Shown: positions 5,757 through 13,313 of the stretch, piece by piece
How positions within the stretch are numbered: the stretch's first letter is position 1
How the letters are laid out: the number at the start of each line of letters is the position of its first letter
DNA from: SZUA-448 sp045627185
GTDB lineage: Bacteria > Bacillota > Clostridia > Lachnospirales > Lachnospiraceae
Direction: 5' to 3'
Length of the DNA stretch: 27,348 nt
NCBI GenBank assembly: GCA_045627185.1
Contig: JAZQNE010000061.1
Location: 1 to 27,348, forward strand
Made by a program: the position numbers and the translations under genes
Notes under the pieces: generated by a model
What the model was told of the DNA's origin: nothing
Databases searched by the model: none
The model's input: the letters and a program-made list of their open reading frames with translations, nothing else

Positions 5757-8210
5757 TCAATTCAGTTCATCAAGAAGATGATTACTTATGCAGTTAGCAT
5801 AGCTTAATGTTGTTGCGGTTGTCTCTTCAAGCGGATATTTCGGATATACGCCGAATGTCCTGATTCGTGTCCCGGCAAACTTTGCAGATGTGATATTAAA
5901 ATAGTCATAGCGGATATAATCCTCTGCTGTTCCGAGCGGATCGTCCCAGGTAATATCCATCTCATACCAGGTATTTGCATGGTAATCGGCATTAGGATTG
6001 CTGTAATCAACAGGATCGCCGTAGTTTACCAGGTTCCAGGCATGTGCTTCACGGCTGCCTTTATCCTTGACAACATCACCGAAAATGATTTCACACTGGA
6101 TTCCGAGCGCGTTGCAGACATACTTGAAAGCAAGTGAATAACTCATGCAGACAGGTGTATATTCGTCTGAAAGCGATCCGGCCATGGTCTGAGCAAGGTC
6201 TGAATCCTTGTATTCTTTCTTAAGTACAAGATAATCATGAATAACCTTAGCCTGCTGAACCTTTGTGGGTGCGCTGCCGTATTTGGTCTTAATAAGGCCT
6301 TTGATTTCCTCAACATTGTCATTGCACTGGCTCAGAAGACGGTTGCAAAGCGCTTCATCGCGAAGTGAAAGTGTAACCTTTGACGATGTATAAGAGAATC
6401 TGCCGTCAGCCTGAATAAGCTCGGGATTATCAACTCTTACCGACTGAATAACCTCAATCAGCGCATTTCTGTCAAGACCAAGGTCACCGTAATCTACGTT
6501 TGTTTCATAGGTGGAATATGCAAGATAAACACGCTGGTACATAAGTGTTTTGCTGTTCGAGCCTGCTTCGGCATCTTCCTGTTTGCAAACTCCGTAGCCC
6601 CATTTTCCTTTATAGCAGTCAAGCTCGCCGCCTGCAAGGATACGATAGATATATGTAATCGTATCGCTCTTATCGTTGTTTTCGGGGTTCAGCGTATATG
6701 CCTTGATTGTAACGGTATCGCCTTCACCTGCCGAGAAGGTTACGGTTTTAGCGGTATTCTTTGAAAACGCCCCGTTATTGAGCGATGTATAAAGCTCAAG
6801 TCCCGGTTCAACAGTGAACTTAACAGTCTTATTAACGGTCTCGCCCTTATTTACAAGGATGCCGCCAGATGCTGTATCGGCAACAGGTGTTGCACCTCCG
6901 ACTACTCTTACTACCGATGCTACTCTGAACTCAATTTCTTCAGTCTTCTTGTTTTCAGCAACGGGTGTTCTTCTGTAGATTATCTGATATTCGGGATATT
7001 CACTGTATTTCTTGTAAGCAATTGTGGCACTCTTGCCGGGCTTAACGGTTACCCACTCAACATAGCCTTCATCGGTCTTTTTTGCGGTTCCGCTAATTTT
7101 CTTAATCAGTTCGGAAGAACTTTCCGTATCCCAGGCACCCTTCTTAACTACCGCCACCTGGTAGGAATCCTGTGAAAGGTTTGAAACCTTCAGGCCTTTC
7201 TCGGGTTTTGCAACATTAACATGGTTAACGGTAATAACCGATGCGCCGGTTTCAGGTGCATTAACGGTATCAAGCGTTACAAAGGATGACAACGATGCGC
7301 GTGCCTTCTCGGTTGCAGCGGTTCTTACTTCAACCACTGCCTTTCCAAAAGCCTTGTAGTAGCCGTCACCGTCAAGTCCCTGAAGATCCTTTATTGCTGT
7401 AACCGCTGAGTTTGGTGTACCTGCATGCCATGCCGATGTTGTATTACCTACTGTTACGCGGTATTCCATCGTACTCTTGACAGACAGTGTCATTTTATTG
7501 CCGTCAATCTTGATGGCAGGTGCTTTTGCAAGCTTTTTAATTTTAACCTTGGCTTCCTTGGTAATGGGCTCATCGCCGTTGTTTACACGGAAATAAAGGG
7601 TTGCGCCCGCTGTCTGGTAAAGAGCGGGATCAAGCGTATTAAGAACCTTGTAAGCATTCCCGCGGCCGGTACGCCATTCAACATCGGAAGCATCCTCATA
7701 CGGTGTCCCGTTCACGTTGAAAATAAAATAACCGGTTTCGGCACTGAAATTGGCTAAACCTGAATAGAATGCCTCAACCGCAGTTTTGTTCGTCTCATTC
7801 GTCTTGCCGATGTAAGCAACCTTAAGCGTCCTGCCCGTGCCAAGGGTCACTGTAAAGGGCTCATCATCAGGCTGATATTTCAGGTATACTGTCATGGGAT
7901 TTTTGAAATTAACCCCTGACAGGTCAATAAAATAAGCAGCCTTTGTACCATCGGAGAATGTATAATTTCCGCTTGCAGCGCTAAATACAGGTGTATAGGT
8001 TTTAGCCTCCGCACCCTGCTTAACCACAGCAAAATAAAGGCTCTCACTGCTGTTTTTCTTTACGGCAATCAGTTCGTTTGCGTAATCAACAGCAACATCG
8101 CCTTCTGCAACAGCTGCTTTGCTTTCCATTACCGGAAAAGCAAAAATGAGTAGCAGAAGCAAAGCTCCGGCTACCCACAATTTGATAAATCGCTCAAATG
8201 TCTTTTTCAT
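5757..8210 (-). CDS. Secreted protein with C-terminal transglutaminase-like domain
   Basis: 817 residues. A basic start (MKKTFERFIKLW), a hydrophobic stretch and ESKAA indicate a signal peptide cleaved near residue 33, so the protein is exported. The middle (about 40-560) is Lys/Thr/Val-rich and looks like a series of beta-sandwich modules, with no motif I recognise. The C-terminal domain (about 590-790) is transglutaminase-like, with Cys in PVCMSYSLAF (about 688), His in EAHAWNLV (about 723) and Asp in MDITWDDP (about 752) as the Cys-His-Asp triad. Relatives act as cell-wall or peptide transglutaminases or proteases; the substrate is unknown. There is no LPXTG motif or SLH domain. The start at 8210 is chosen because AAAGGAG lies 9 bases upstream, and the earlier in-frame ATG would spoil the signal peptide. 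Confidence 0.88.
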   Translation of the reverse strand: MKKTFERFIKLWVAGALLLLLIFAFPVMESKAAVAEGDVAVDYANELIAVKKNSSESLYFAVVKQGAEAKTYTPVFSAASGNYTFSDGTKAAYFIDLSGVNFKNPMTVYLKYQPDDEPFTVTLGTGRTLKVAYIGKTNETNKTAVEAFYSGLANFSAETGYFIFNVNGTPYEDASDVEWRTGRGNAYKVLNTLDPALYQTAGATLYFRVNNGDEPITKEAKVKIKKLAKAPAIKIDGNKMTLSVKSTMEYRVTVGNTTSAWHAGTPNSAVTAIKDLQGLDGDGYYKAFGKAVVEVRTAATEKARASLSSFVTLDTVNAPETGASVITVNHVNVAKPEKGLKVSNLSQDSYQVAVVKKGAWDTESSSELIKKISGTAKKTDEGYVEWVTVKPGKSATIAYKKYSEYPEYQIIYRRTPVAENKKTEEIEFRVASVVRVVGGATPVADTASGGILVNKGETVNKTVKFTVEPGLELYTSLNNGAFSKNTAKTVTFSAGEGDTVTIKAYTLNPENNDKSDTITYIYRILAGGELDCYKGKWGYGVCKQEDAEAGSNSKTLMYQRVYLAYSTYETNVDYGDLGLDRNALIEVIQSVRVDNPELIQADGRFSYTSSKVTLSLRDEALCNRLLSQCNDNVEEIKGLIKTKYGSAPTKVQQAKVIHDYLVLKKEYKDSDLAQTMAGSLSDEYTPVCMSYSLAFKYVCNALGIQCEIIFGDVVKDKGSREAHAWNLVNYGDPVDYSNPNADYHANTWYEMDITWDDPLGTAEDYIRYDYFNITSAKFAGTRIRTFGVYPKYPLEETTATTLSYANCISNHLLDELN

Positions 8211-8236
8211 ATGCAGGCACTCCTTTGCCAAATGGG

Positions 8237-8253
8237 AGGACAATCCATGTCCT
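8237..8253 (-). other. Leader hairpin before the transglutaminase-like gene
   Basis: Arms AGGACA and TGTCCT with a 5-base loop, about 27 bases before the start codon. Upstream to 8304 the DNA is very AT-rich; TAATAT near 8270 is a possible -10, but no convincing -35 is seen. Function unknown. Confidence 0.3.
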
Positions 8254-8304
8254 AAAAATTGTCTGCATATATTATCGGCATTTTTTTATTTTATATTAAT
8301 ATTT

Positions 8305-9423
8305 TTACTGCTGACTGTCCTGTGTTTCGGTTTCCGTTTCATTAGCAGTTACGGTTTCCGCTTCATTATTTGTTGCGGTTTCCGTTTTGGAATCACTGTC
8401 ATCTTCTGTATCGGGAACAATATTTCTTGCGTTGATTGCATTAACCTGCGCCCATACTGCCTGTTTTTTTCTTTCTTCTGCAGCAGCTGCGTACTGTGCG
8501 GATGTCTTCGTGAATTTTTCTCTTCCGTGAGGGAAATTCTGAAGTGTTCTGTAGATGAAATAAACAACAACAGCAGCAACAATAAGATAGTAAATCATGG
8601 CAACCGTTAATCCCGTTTCAAGACCGATAACAGGGTTCTGACCAACGACAAGACCGTTAATAATCTGGAATCCGCAGGTCACGCCAACGGTTACTCCGGC
8701 AGCAACAAGTGAACTCTTAAGTTTATTGTCCTCAAGCCAGCCCCTTGTCATATAAAGGGTAAGGAAAACATGAAGTACGCAGAATGCAATAATGGTTACA
8801 ATCAGTGAAAACCACTGAATGTCCGGTACAACAGCAAGATCATCGCGCGAAGTAATATACTGCCCGAGTGTGTCTGCATCTTCGTATGCGGATTCGGGAA
8901 TGAATGTACCCTTATTAATTGCAAATGAAGCCAGGCCCGAGGACAGCATCTGGATAATACGCGGGCCGACTGTTCCTGCAGCGTAACCGCACGCTACGGA
9001 GATGGCTTTGTGCTTTCCGATGCCTGTTTTCTCCATGTAAAAAAGCAGGTAGTATCTGAGACCGAATTCAACCGCAGCCGTAAGAATTCCGGTAAGAATG
9101 CAACCAAGTATGCATAATCCGATGCTGTCAGTCACTTTAAGGTTGTCAACACGGAATATTGCATTAAGTGCCTCACCGCCCGAACCGCTTACAATAATGG
9201 CAACAAATCCAAGAACAAAAGCCATAAGTGCACCGCCGGCATTACCTCTGAACTTATATGCAAAGAAGCATGCAAGAACAAAAATAACGGCAAATACTCC
9301 AAGTGACACAAACATAAAGGTGATTGACTGAGTTGATACGGTTACTTTTTTGGCTGCCTGTTCAAGCATTTCCGCGCTCGGTAAATTCTTAGCGGCTTCA
9401 GTAATCTGTGCAGTTAATAACAT
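8305..9423 (-). CDS. Seven-helix membrane protein, possibly YhfC-like
   Basis: 372 residues with about seven hydrophobic helices in residues 25-310 and a long hydrophilic C-terminal tail rich in Glu, Thr and Asn, ending in repeated TET/TAN units. The third helix carries VEFGLRYYLL, an ExxxR pattern like that of YhfC/CPBP-type glutamic intramembrane proteases. A later LHVFLTLYM resembles their His helix. The usual HGGxE-type segment is replaced by CGYAAGTVGPR, so catalytic activity is doubtful. The relationship is my inference from pattern only. The start at 9423 is set by GGAG 8 bases upstream and by a promoter that overlaps the longer ORF. It lies 94 bases before the transglutaminase-like gene and may share a transcript with it. 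Confidence 0.7.
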   Translation of the reverse strand: MLLTAQITEAAKNLPSAEMLEQAAKKVTVSTQSITFMFVSLGVFAVIFVLACFFAYKFRGNAGGALMAFVLGFVAIIVSGSGGEALNAIFRVDNLKVTDSIGLCILGCILTGILTAAVEFGLRYYLLFYMEKTGIGKHKAISVACGYAAGTVGPRIIQMLSSGLASFAINKGTFIPESAYEDADTLGQYITSRDDLAVVPDIQWFSLIVTIIAFCVLHVFLTLYMTRGWLEDNKLKSSLVAAGVTVGVTCGFQIINGLVVGQNPVIGLETGLTVAMIYYLIVAAVVVYFIYRTLQNFPHGREKFTKTSAQYAAAAEERKKQAVWAQVNAINARNIVPDTEDDSDSKTETATNNEAETVTANETETETQDSQQ

Positions 9424-9503
9424 TTCAATTTCTCCGTTTCTAAAAAAGTTCTGCAAAATGAGCTCCGGGCCTTCTGCCCGCTGTTCGTTTGCCCACTCAT
9501 GCG

Positions 9504-9533
9504 ATTTTATCATATAATCACTGTTTTACGCAA
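9504..9533 (-). promoter_or_regulatory. Promoter upstream of the seven-helix membrane protein
   Basis: Minus-strand TTGCGT (9528-9533), 18-base spacer, TAAAAT (9504-9509) with TGA immediately before it (extended -10). It overlaps the last codons of the preceding hydrolase gene. Confidence 0.55.
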
Positions 9534-10426
9534 GGGAAAAAGAGATTCCCGGACCTTTCCTTAACCCAGTCGGAAGCCAGATTAATCCACCCTGCATTTT
9601 CAGGCACGATGTGCTCTGCCCCTGTTGCCGTCAGTTCATTGCAGAGTGAAAGTCCGTGACAACCGGTTTCATAAAGCTTCAGTATACAAGGAACCCCGTG
9701 TGTTTCAAGCGCTTTTGCATAATCCAGCGAATTCGCAACCGGAACCGAGCCATCCGTCTTTGTGTGCCATATAAAGGACGGCACCGTTGCTTTTGTTACA
9801 CGCTTTTCCATGGATGCCATCTCCCTGCGCTCCCGGTCCGCACCTTTCGAAAGCAGGTTGTCGCGCGAATCGGCGTGAGTATTCTCAAGCATTGTAATTA
9901 CCGGATATCCGAGTATGCTGCCGTCAGGTTTCCAGGGGATTTTTGCTGCTTCCGGAGAATCATAGGTAAGACCCGCATATTTTTCATCATAGTCAAGGCC
10001 GAATTCTTCAAAGAACAGCGGATCGTTCCAGATAGTCGCAAGCGTTGAAACAAGGTGTCCGCCTGCGGAAAATCCGCAGATAAATATGGCATCTTCCTTT
10101 ACATTCCATTCCTCTGCATTTTCACGCGCAATTGCAACGGCATGGGCAAGTTCCCTTGCCGCGCAGGGCCATTTTGCGGGGGTAACACTGTAGTGAACAA
10201 GCGCACAGTGGTATCCGCGTGCAAGAAACTGCATGATAACAGGCTCGCCTTCGCGTTTTGAACGGTAAAGGTAAGCACCTCCGGCGCAGACAAGCACCAT
10301 AGGACGTTTTCTGATTGCAGTCATCTGTTCAGGCGTATCAAGAATGTAGAAGTCCGCCGTGGGCTTCTGAAGCGGGTCAACGCCCTCCTGTTTATTCAGG
10401 TTGATATCATAAGTTTTATAAATCAT
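9518..10426 (-). CDS. Alpha/beta-hydrolase (esterase/lipase type)
   Basis: 302 residues without signal peptide, so cytoplasmic. The nucleophile elbow GFSAGGH puts Ser near residue 120, Asp in KTDGSVPV is about 225, and His in GCHGLSL is about 257. CAGGAY near residue 48 takes the place of the HGGG oxyanion segment of acetyl-esterases. The overall pattern is that of the BD-FAE/acetyl-xylan-esterase-like group, which removes acyl groups from sugars or small esters. It starts 21 bases after the GTPase-nuclease fusion gene, with GGGAGG upstream, so the two are probably co-transcribed. I see no mechanistic link between them. Confidence 0.9.
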   Translation of the reverse strand: MIYKTYDINLNKQEGVDPLQKPTADFYILDTPEQMTAIRKRPMVLVCAGGAYLYRSKREGEPVIMQFLARGYHCALVHYSVTPAKWPCAARELAHAVAIARENAEEWNVKEDAIFICGFSAGGHLVSTLATIWNDPLFFEEFGLDYDEKYAGLTYDSPEAAKIPWKPDGSILGYPVITMLENTHADSRDNLLSKGADRERREMASMEKRVTKATVPSFIWHTKTDGSVPVANSLDYAKALETHGVPCILKLYETGCHGLSLCNELTATGAEHIVPENAGWINLASDWVKERSGNLFFPCVKQ

Positions 10427-10447
10427 ATGTTTTCCTCCCTGTCGATT

Positions 10448-13027
10448 TTATTTAATGCCATGTTCCTCGCGTAATCGTTCTTCCGCACCTTCCACCCGGG
10501 AAAGGAATTCATCCGCGGACAATTTTCTGCAGCCGGCTCCAAGAATGATAATCTGCTCAAGCTTGTCCGAAGTAGCAACCGTTACTTCAAATTCGGATGC
10601 ATGCCGGTGTGCAAAGCGTTCTATGTACTTATCCGCTGTTTCGGCTGTCTTTGTATAAACAACCGATATGTTATGATAATCAAGAGTTTCCGTCGGATGA
10701 TTCTGCAGCCTGTAGGCATCAAAAACAACAGTAAGCCTGCAGCCCTTAAAGGCCTGATAATTGCACATTCTGTCAAGAAGTTTATTTCTTGCCGCATCGA
10801 TATTAATTTCCGAAAGCGACTTCAGGTCTTCCCAGGCAAATACTATGTTGTATCCGTCAACCAGAAGGTATTCCTCCTTAACAGGCCTGTTTTTCTGTGC
10901 CTTGAAAATTGTCTCGTCAAGGCTGATTCGCTTTGGTCCGCCCGCGCGTTTTTCAGGATTGCTGCGTCTGTTTGACGAAACGGCGCTGTCCACAATGGCA
11001 TCAACCTCTTCCACGCCAATGAAATCCTCAGAAACAGTTCTTGCAAGCCTGAGAGCCTGTTCCGTCTCCGTTTCTCCGGATTCATCCGAAAACCACAGAC
11101 CTTCCTGATGCATATATTCGCGAACCTTGTCCCATTCAACCACAAATCCGCTTCCATGCGCGCAGAAAACAGATGAAGACGGATTTCGAAGGTCACGGTC
11201 GGGATCATAACCGATTTCAGCCTTAACCTCAGCCTGGTTGTGGCAGACCTCATAACCGCGTACCGTGAAGGAAATGCTTCCAAGCCCGCGTGTATATGCC
11301 GTCACTTCCGAAGGATAGGCGGCCAGCGTTGCAACAGGTCCGTATCCCGTAAGAATAGCCTTTTCGCCTGTAATTTCCGGCTCACCGCATTTTCCGTGCA
11401 GTTTTTCAATATCCGTCATTCCGCGTCCTATGTACTCACGCGGAATTTCAAGTGTAAAATCAAAATAGGGTTCAAGCAGCACCGATTCAGCCTGCATAAG
11501 GCCCTGGCGGACCGCTCTGTATGTGGCCTGGCGGAAATCGCCGCCCTCAGTATGCTTTTTATGTGCCCGGCCTCTGACAAGCGATATTTTCACATCCGTA
11601 AGAGGCGAACCGGTAAGAACGCCCCTGTGAACCCTTTCCGACAGATGTGTCATAATCAGACGCTGCCAGTTCTTTTCAAGTATATCTTCACTGCAGGCAC
11701 TTGTTATTTCAATGCCGCTGCCTCTTGGTGCAGCCTCAATAAGCAGATGAACCTCCGCATAATGCCTGAGCGGTTCAAAATGGCCTACGCCCTCAACCTT
11801 TCCGTTGATTGTTTCTTTATAGAGAACCTTTCCGGGTCCGAAATCGACATCAAACCCAAAGCGGTCCTTAATTTCGCGTTTAAGGATTTCACTTTGAATT
11901 TCGCCCATCGTGCAAAGCTCGATTTCCCTGAGTTTTTCATTGAATACAACAGACAGTTCGGGCTTTTCCTCTTCAAGCATTTTAAGCTTCATGAGCATAT
12001 CTGACGGGTCACTGTTTGATTTATTAATTACACGGCACGAAATTACCGGCAGTAACACCGGCACAATACCGGCAGGTTCTTCTCCAAATCCTTCTCCCGC
12101 AAAGCTGTCCTTCATTCCCGATACGGCAACAACCATTCCGGCCTCAGCTTCCTGCAAAGGCTCGGATTTTGCACCATCGGGAAGAATAATCCGGTTAATC
12201 TTTTCTTCTGATTCTTCTTCCTCACCGGCATGATGTTTGAGAACATCCTTCACCTTAAGGACACCGCCTGTAACTTTAAGAAGAGTCAGTCTTTCGCCCT
12301 TTTCATCTCTCAGGATTTTAATTGCACGGGCGCCAAAATTCTTACTTCTCTGTATTTCCGGAAGATAATTTTTAAGCCCCTCCAGGAATTGTTCCATTCC
12401 CTGTCCCATAAGTGCGGACCCGAAAAATACCGGGATAATCTGTTCTTTTGCGATGAGTCCGCAGATTTCTTTTTGCGTCGGATTCTTACCGTCCAGGTAT
12501 TTTTCCATCAGATGCTCATCGTTTTCGCTTATGTTTTCATAGAAGGTATCATCCTGTTCCGAAAAATCAACACATATTCCCTTAAGTTCGCGGTTCAGCT
12601 CTGCAAGTATCTCACCCTGCATGCGCTCTGCACGGTCCATTTTATTAACAAAAATGATGCAGGGAAGGTGGTAATGCCTAATCAGTCTTATGAGGGTTCT
12701 TGTATGGGCCTGAATGCCCTCTGTGCCGCTGATTACAAGTATGGACAGATCAAGTACCTGAAGTGTTCTTTCCATCTCGGCGGAAAAATCGGTATGACCC
12801 GGTGTATCAAGAAGTGTAACACTGCAATCGCCAAGCATGAACTGGGCCTGCTTTGAATATATGGTGATGCCGCGCTCCTTTTCAAGGGTATAGGTATCCA
12901 GGAAAGCATCGCCATGATCAACACGACCGGCATTTTTAAGCTTTCCCGCAACCTTAAGTATTCCCTCTGTCAGACTGGTTTTTCCTGCATCTACGTGTGC
13001 AAGAATACCAAGAACAATACGCTTCAT
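10448..13027 (-). CDS. Tet(M)/EF-G-like ribosomal GTPase fused to a YacP/Rae1-like NYN nuclease domain
   Basis: 859 residues. About 1-650 is a translational GTPase of the Tet(M)/Tet(O) class: G1 AHVDAGKT (10-17), G2 RGIT (52-55), G3 DTPGH (74-78), G4 NKMD (128-131), then EF-G-like domains II-V. About 650-715 is a linker. About 719-845 is an NYN domain like YacP/Rae1 of Bacillus, which cuts mRNA in the ribosomal A site. Its acidic residues D724 (VDGYN), D770 (VVFDA), D799 (ETADKYIE) and D821 (ATSD) are all present. Tet(M) itself is about 640 residues and lacks this domain. The loop equivalent to SPV of Tet(M) reads GRAHKKHTEG, so tetracycline displacement is uncertain. I infer a ribosome-targeted GTPase that delivers an endonuclease. 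The ATG at 13027 has only a weak GGTG ribosome site. Confidence 0.92.
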   Translation of the reverse strand: MKRIVLGILAHVDAGKTSLTEGILKVAGKLKNAGRVDHGDAFLDTYTLEKERGITIYSKQAQFMLGDCSVTLLDTPGHTDFSAEMERTLQVLDLSILVISGTEGIQAHTRTLIRLIRHYHLPCIIFVNKMDRAERMQGEILAELNRELKGICVDFSEQDDTFYENISENDEHLMEKYLDGKNPTQKEICGLIAKEQIIPVFFGSALMGQGMEQFLEGLKNYLPEIQRSKNFGARAIKILRDEKGERLTLLKVTGGVLKVKDVLKHHAGEEEESEEKINRIILPDGAKSEPLQEAEAGMVVAVSGMKDSFAGEGFGEEPAGIVPVLLPVISCRVINKSNSDPSDMLMKLKMLEEEKPELSVVFNEKLREIELCTMGEIQSEILKREIKDRFGFDVDFGPGKVLYKETINGKVEGVGHFEPLRHYAEVHLLIEAAPRGSGIEITSACSEDILEKNWQRLIMTHLSERVHRGVLTGSPLTDVKISLVRGRAHKKHTEGGDFRQATYRAVRQGLMQAESVLLEPYFDFTLEIPREYIGRGMTDIEKLHGKCGEPEITGEKAILTGYGPVATLAAYPSEVTAYTRGLGSISFTVRGYEVCHNQAEVKAEIGYDPDRDLRNPSSSVFCAHGSGFVVEWDKVREYMHQEGLWFSDESGETETEQALRLARTVSEDFIGVEEVDAIVDSAVSSNRRSNPEKRAGGPKRISLDETIFKAQKNRPVKEEYLLVDGYNIVFAWEDLKSLSEINIDAARNKLLDRMCNYQAFKGCRLTVVFDAYRLQNHPTETLDYHNISVVYTKTAETADKYIERFAHRHASEFEVTVATSDKLEQIIILGAGCRKLSADEFLSRVEGAEERLREEHGIK

Positions 13028-13041
13028 ACGTCACCATATAT

Positions 13042-13073
13042 AAACAGCCTGCGCCGCAACGCAGGCCGTTTTT
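13042..13073. terminator. Strong bidirectional hairpin terminator
   Basis: Arms GCCTGCG (13047-13053) and CGCAGGC (13060-13066), extended outward by A/T pairs with one mismatch. It is followed by TTTAT on the minus strand and by TTTTT on the plus strand. On the minus strand it ends the glycosylation cassette, just before the GTPase-nuclease gene. No convincing promoter for that gene is visible between terminator and ATG, so it may depend on read-through or an atypical promoter. Confidence 0.85.
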
Positions 13074-13103
13074 GAATTGATTAATCTGAAAAACAATCAG
13101 GAA

Positions 13104-13280
13104 TTATTTATTTTCATATTCCTGTTTTCTTTTTTTGCTTGCGCGGACTGCAAGAACAATCCCTATAACAAGACCTGCAACAATTACTATACCACCAACA
13201 ACAAGGGCAGACAGAATAACAAGGCCGGGGCCTGAATATGCAATGTCCTTCGGTCCTGCAATATCAAGTAAAATCTTCAT
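13104..13280 (-). CDS. Small single-pass membrane protein, 58 residues
   Basis: Starts with MKILLDIAGPKD, has one long hydrophobic helix (about residues 16-45, rich in Val, Ile and Gly), and ends with a basic tail (RASKKRKQEYENK). The charge pattern predicts an N-out, C-in topology. AAAGGAC lies 6 bases before the ATG. The gene is 33 bases after the DUF2298 gene and is the last in its operon, just before the terminator. I do not recognise the family. The gene is real by ribosome site, spacing and membrane-protein composition; its function is unknown, perhaps an accessory of the neighbouring membrane glycosyltransferases. Confidence 0.8.
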   Translation of the reverse strand: MKILLDIAGPKDIAYSGPGLVILSALVVGGIVIVAGLVIGIVLAVRASKKRKQEYENK

Positions 13281-13313
13281 AATTGTCCTTTCCGGATAAA
13301 ATCCTTTGATTTA

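Noticed and set aside
11240..12004. 254-codon plus-strand ORF inside the GTPase-nuclease gene
   Set aside because: It is antisense to a clearly conserved protein, with no ribosome site or domain; a frame shadow.
10448..13027. Simple annotation as a tetracycline resistance gene
   Set aside because: The drug-displacing loop is altered and there is a 200-residue nuclease extension, so resistance cannot be assumed.
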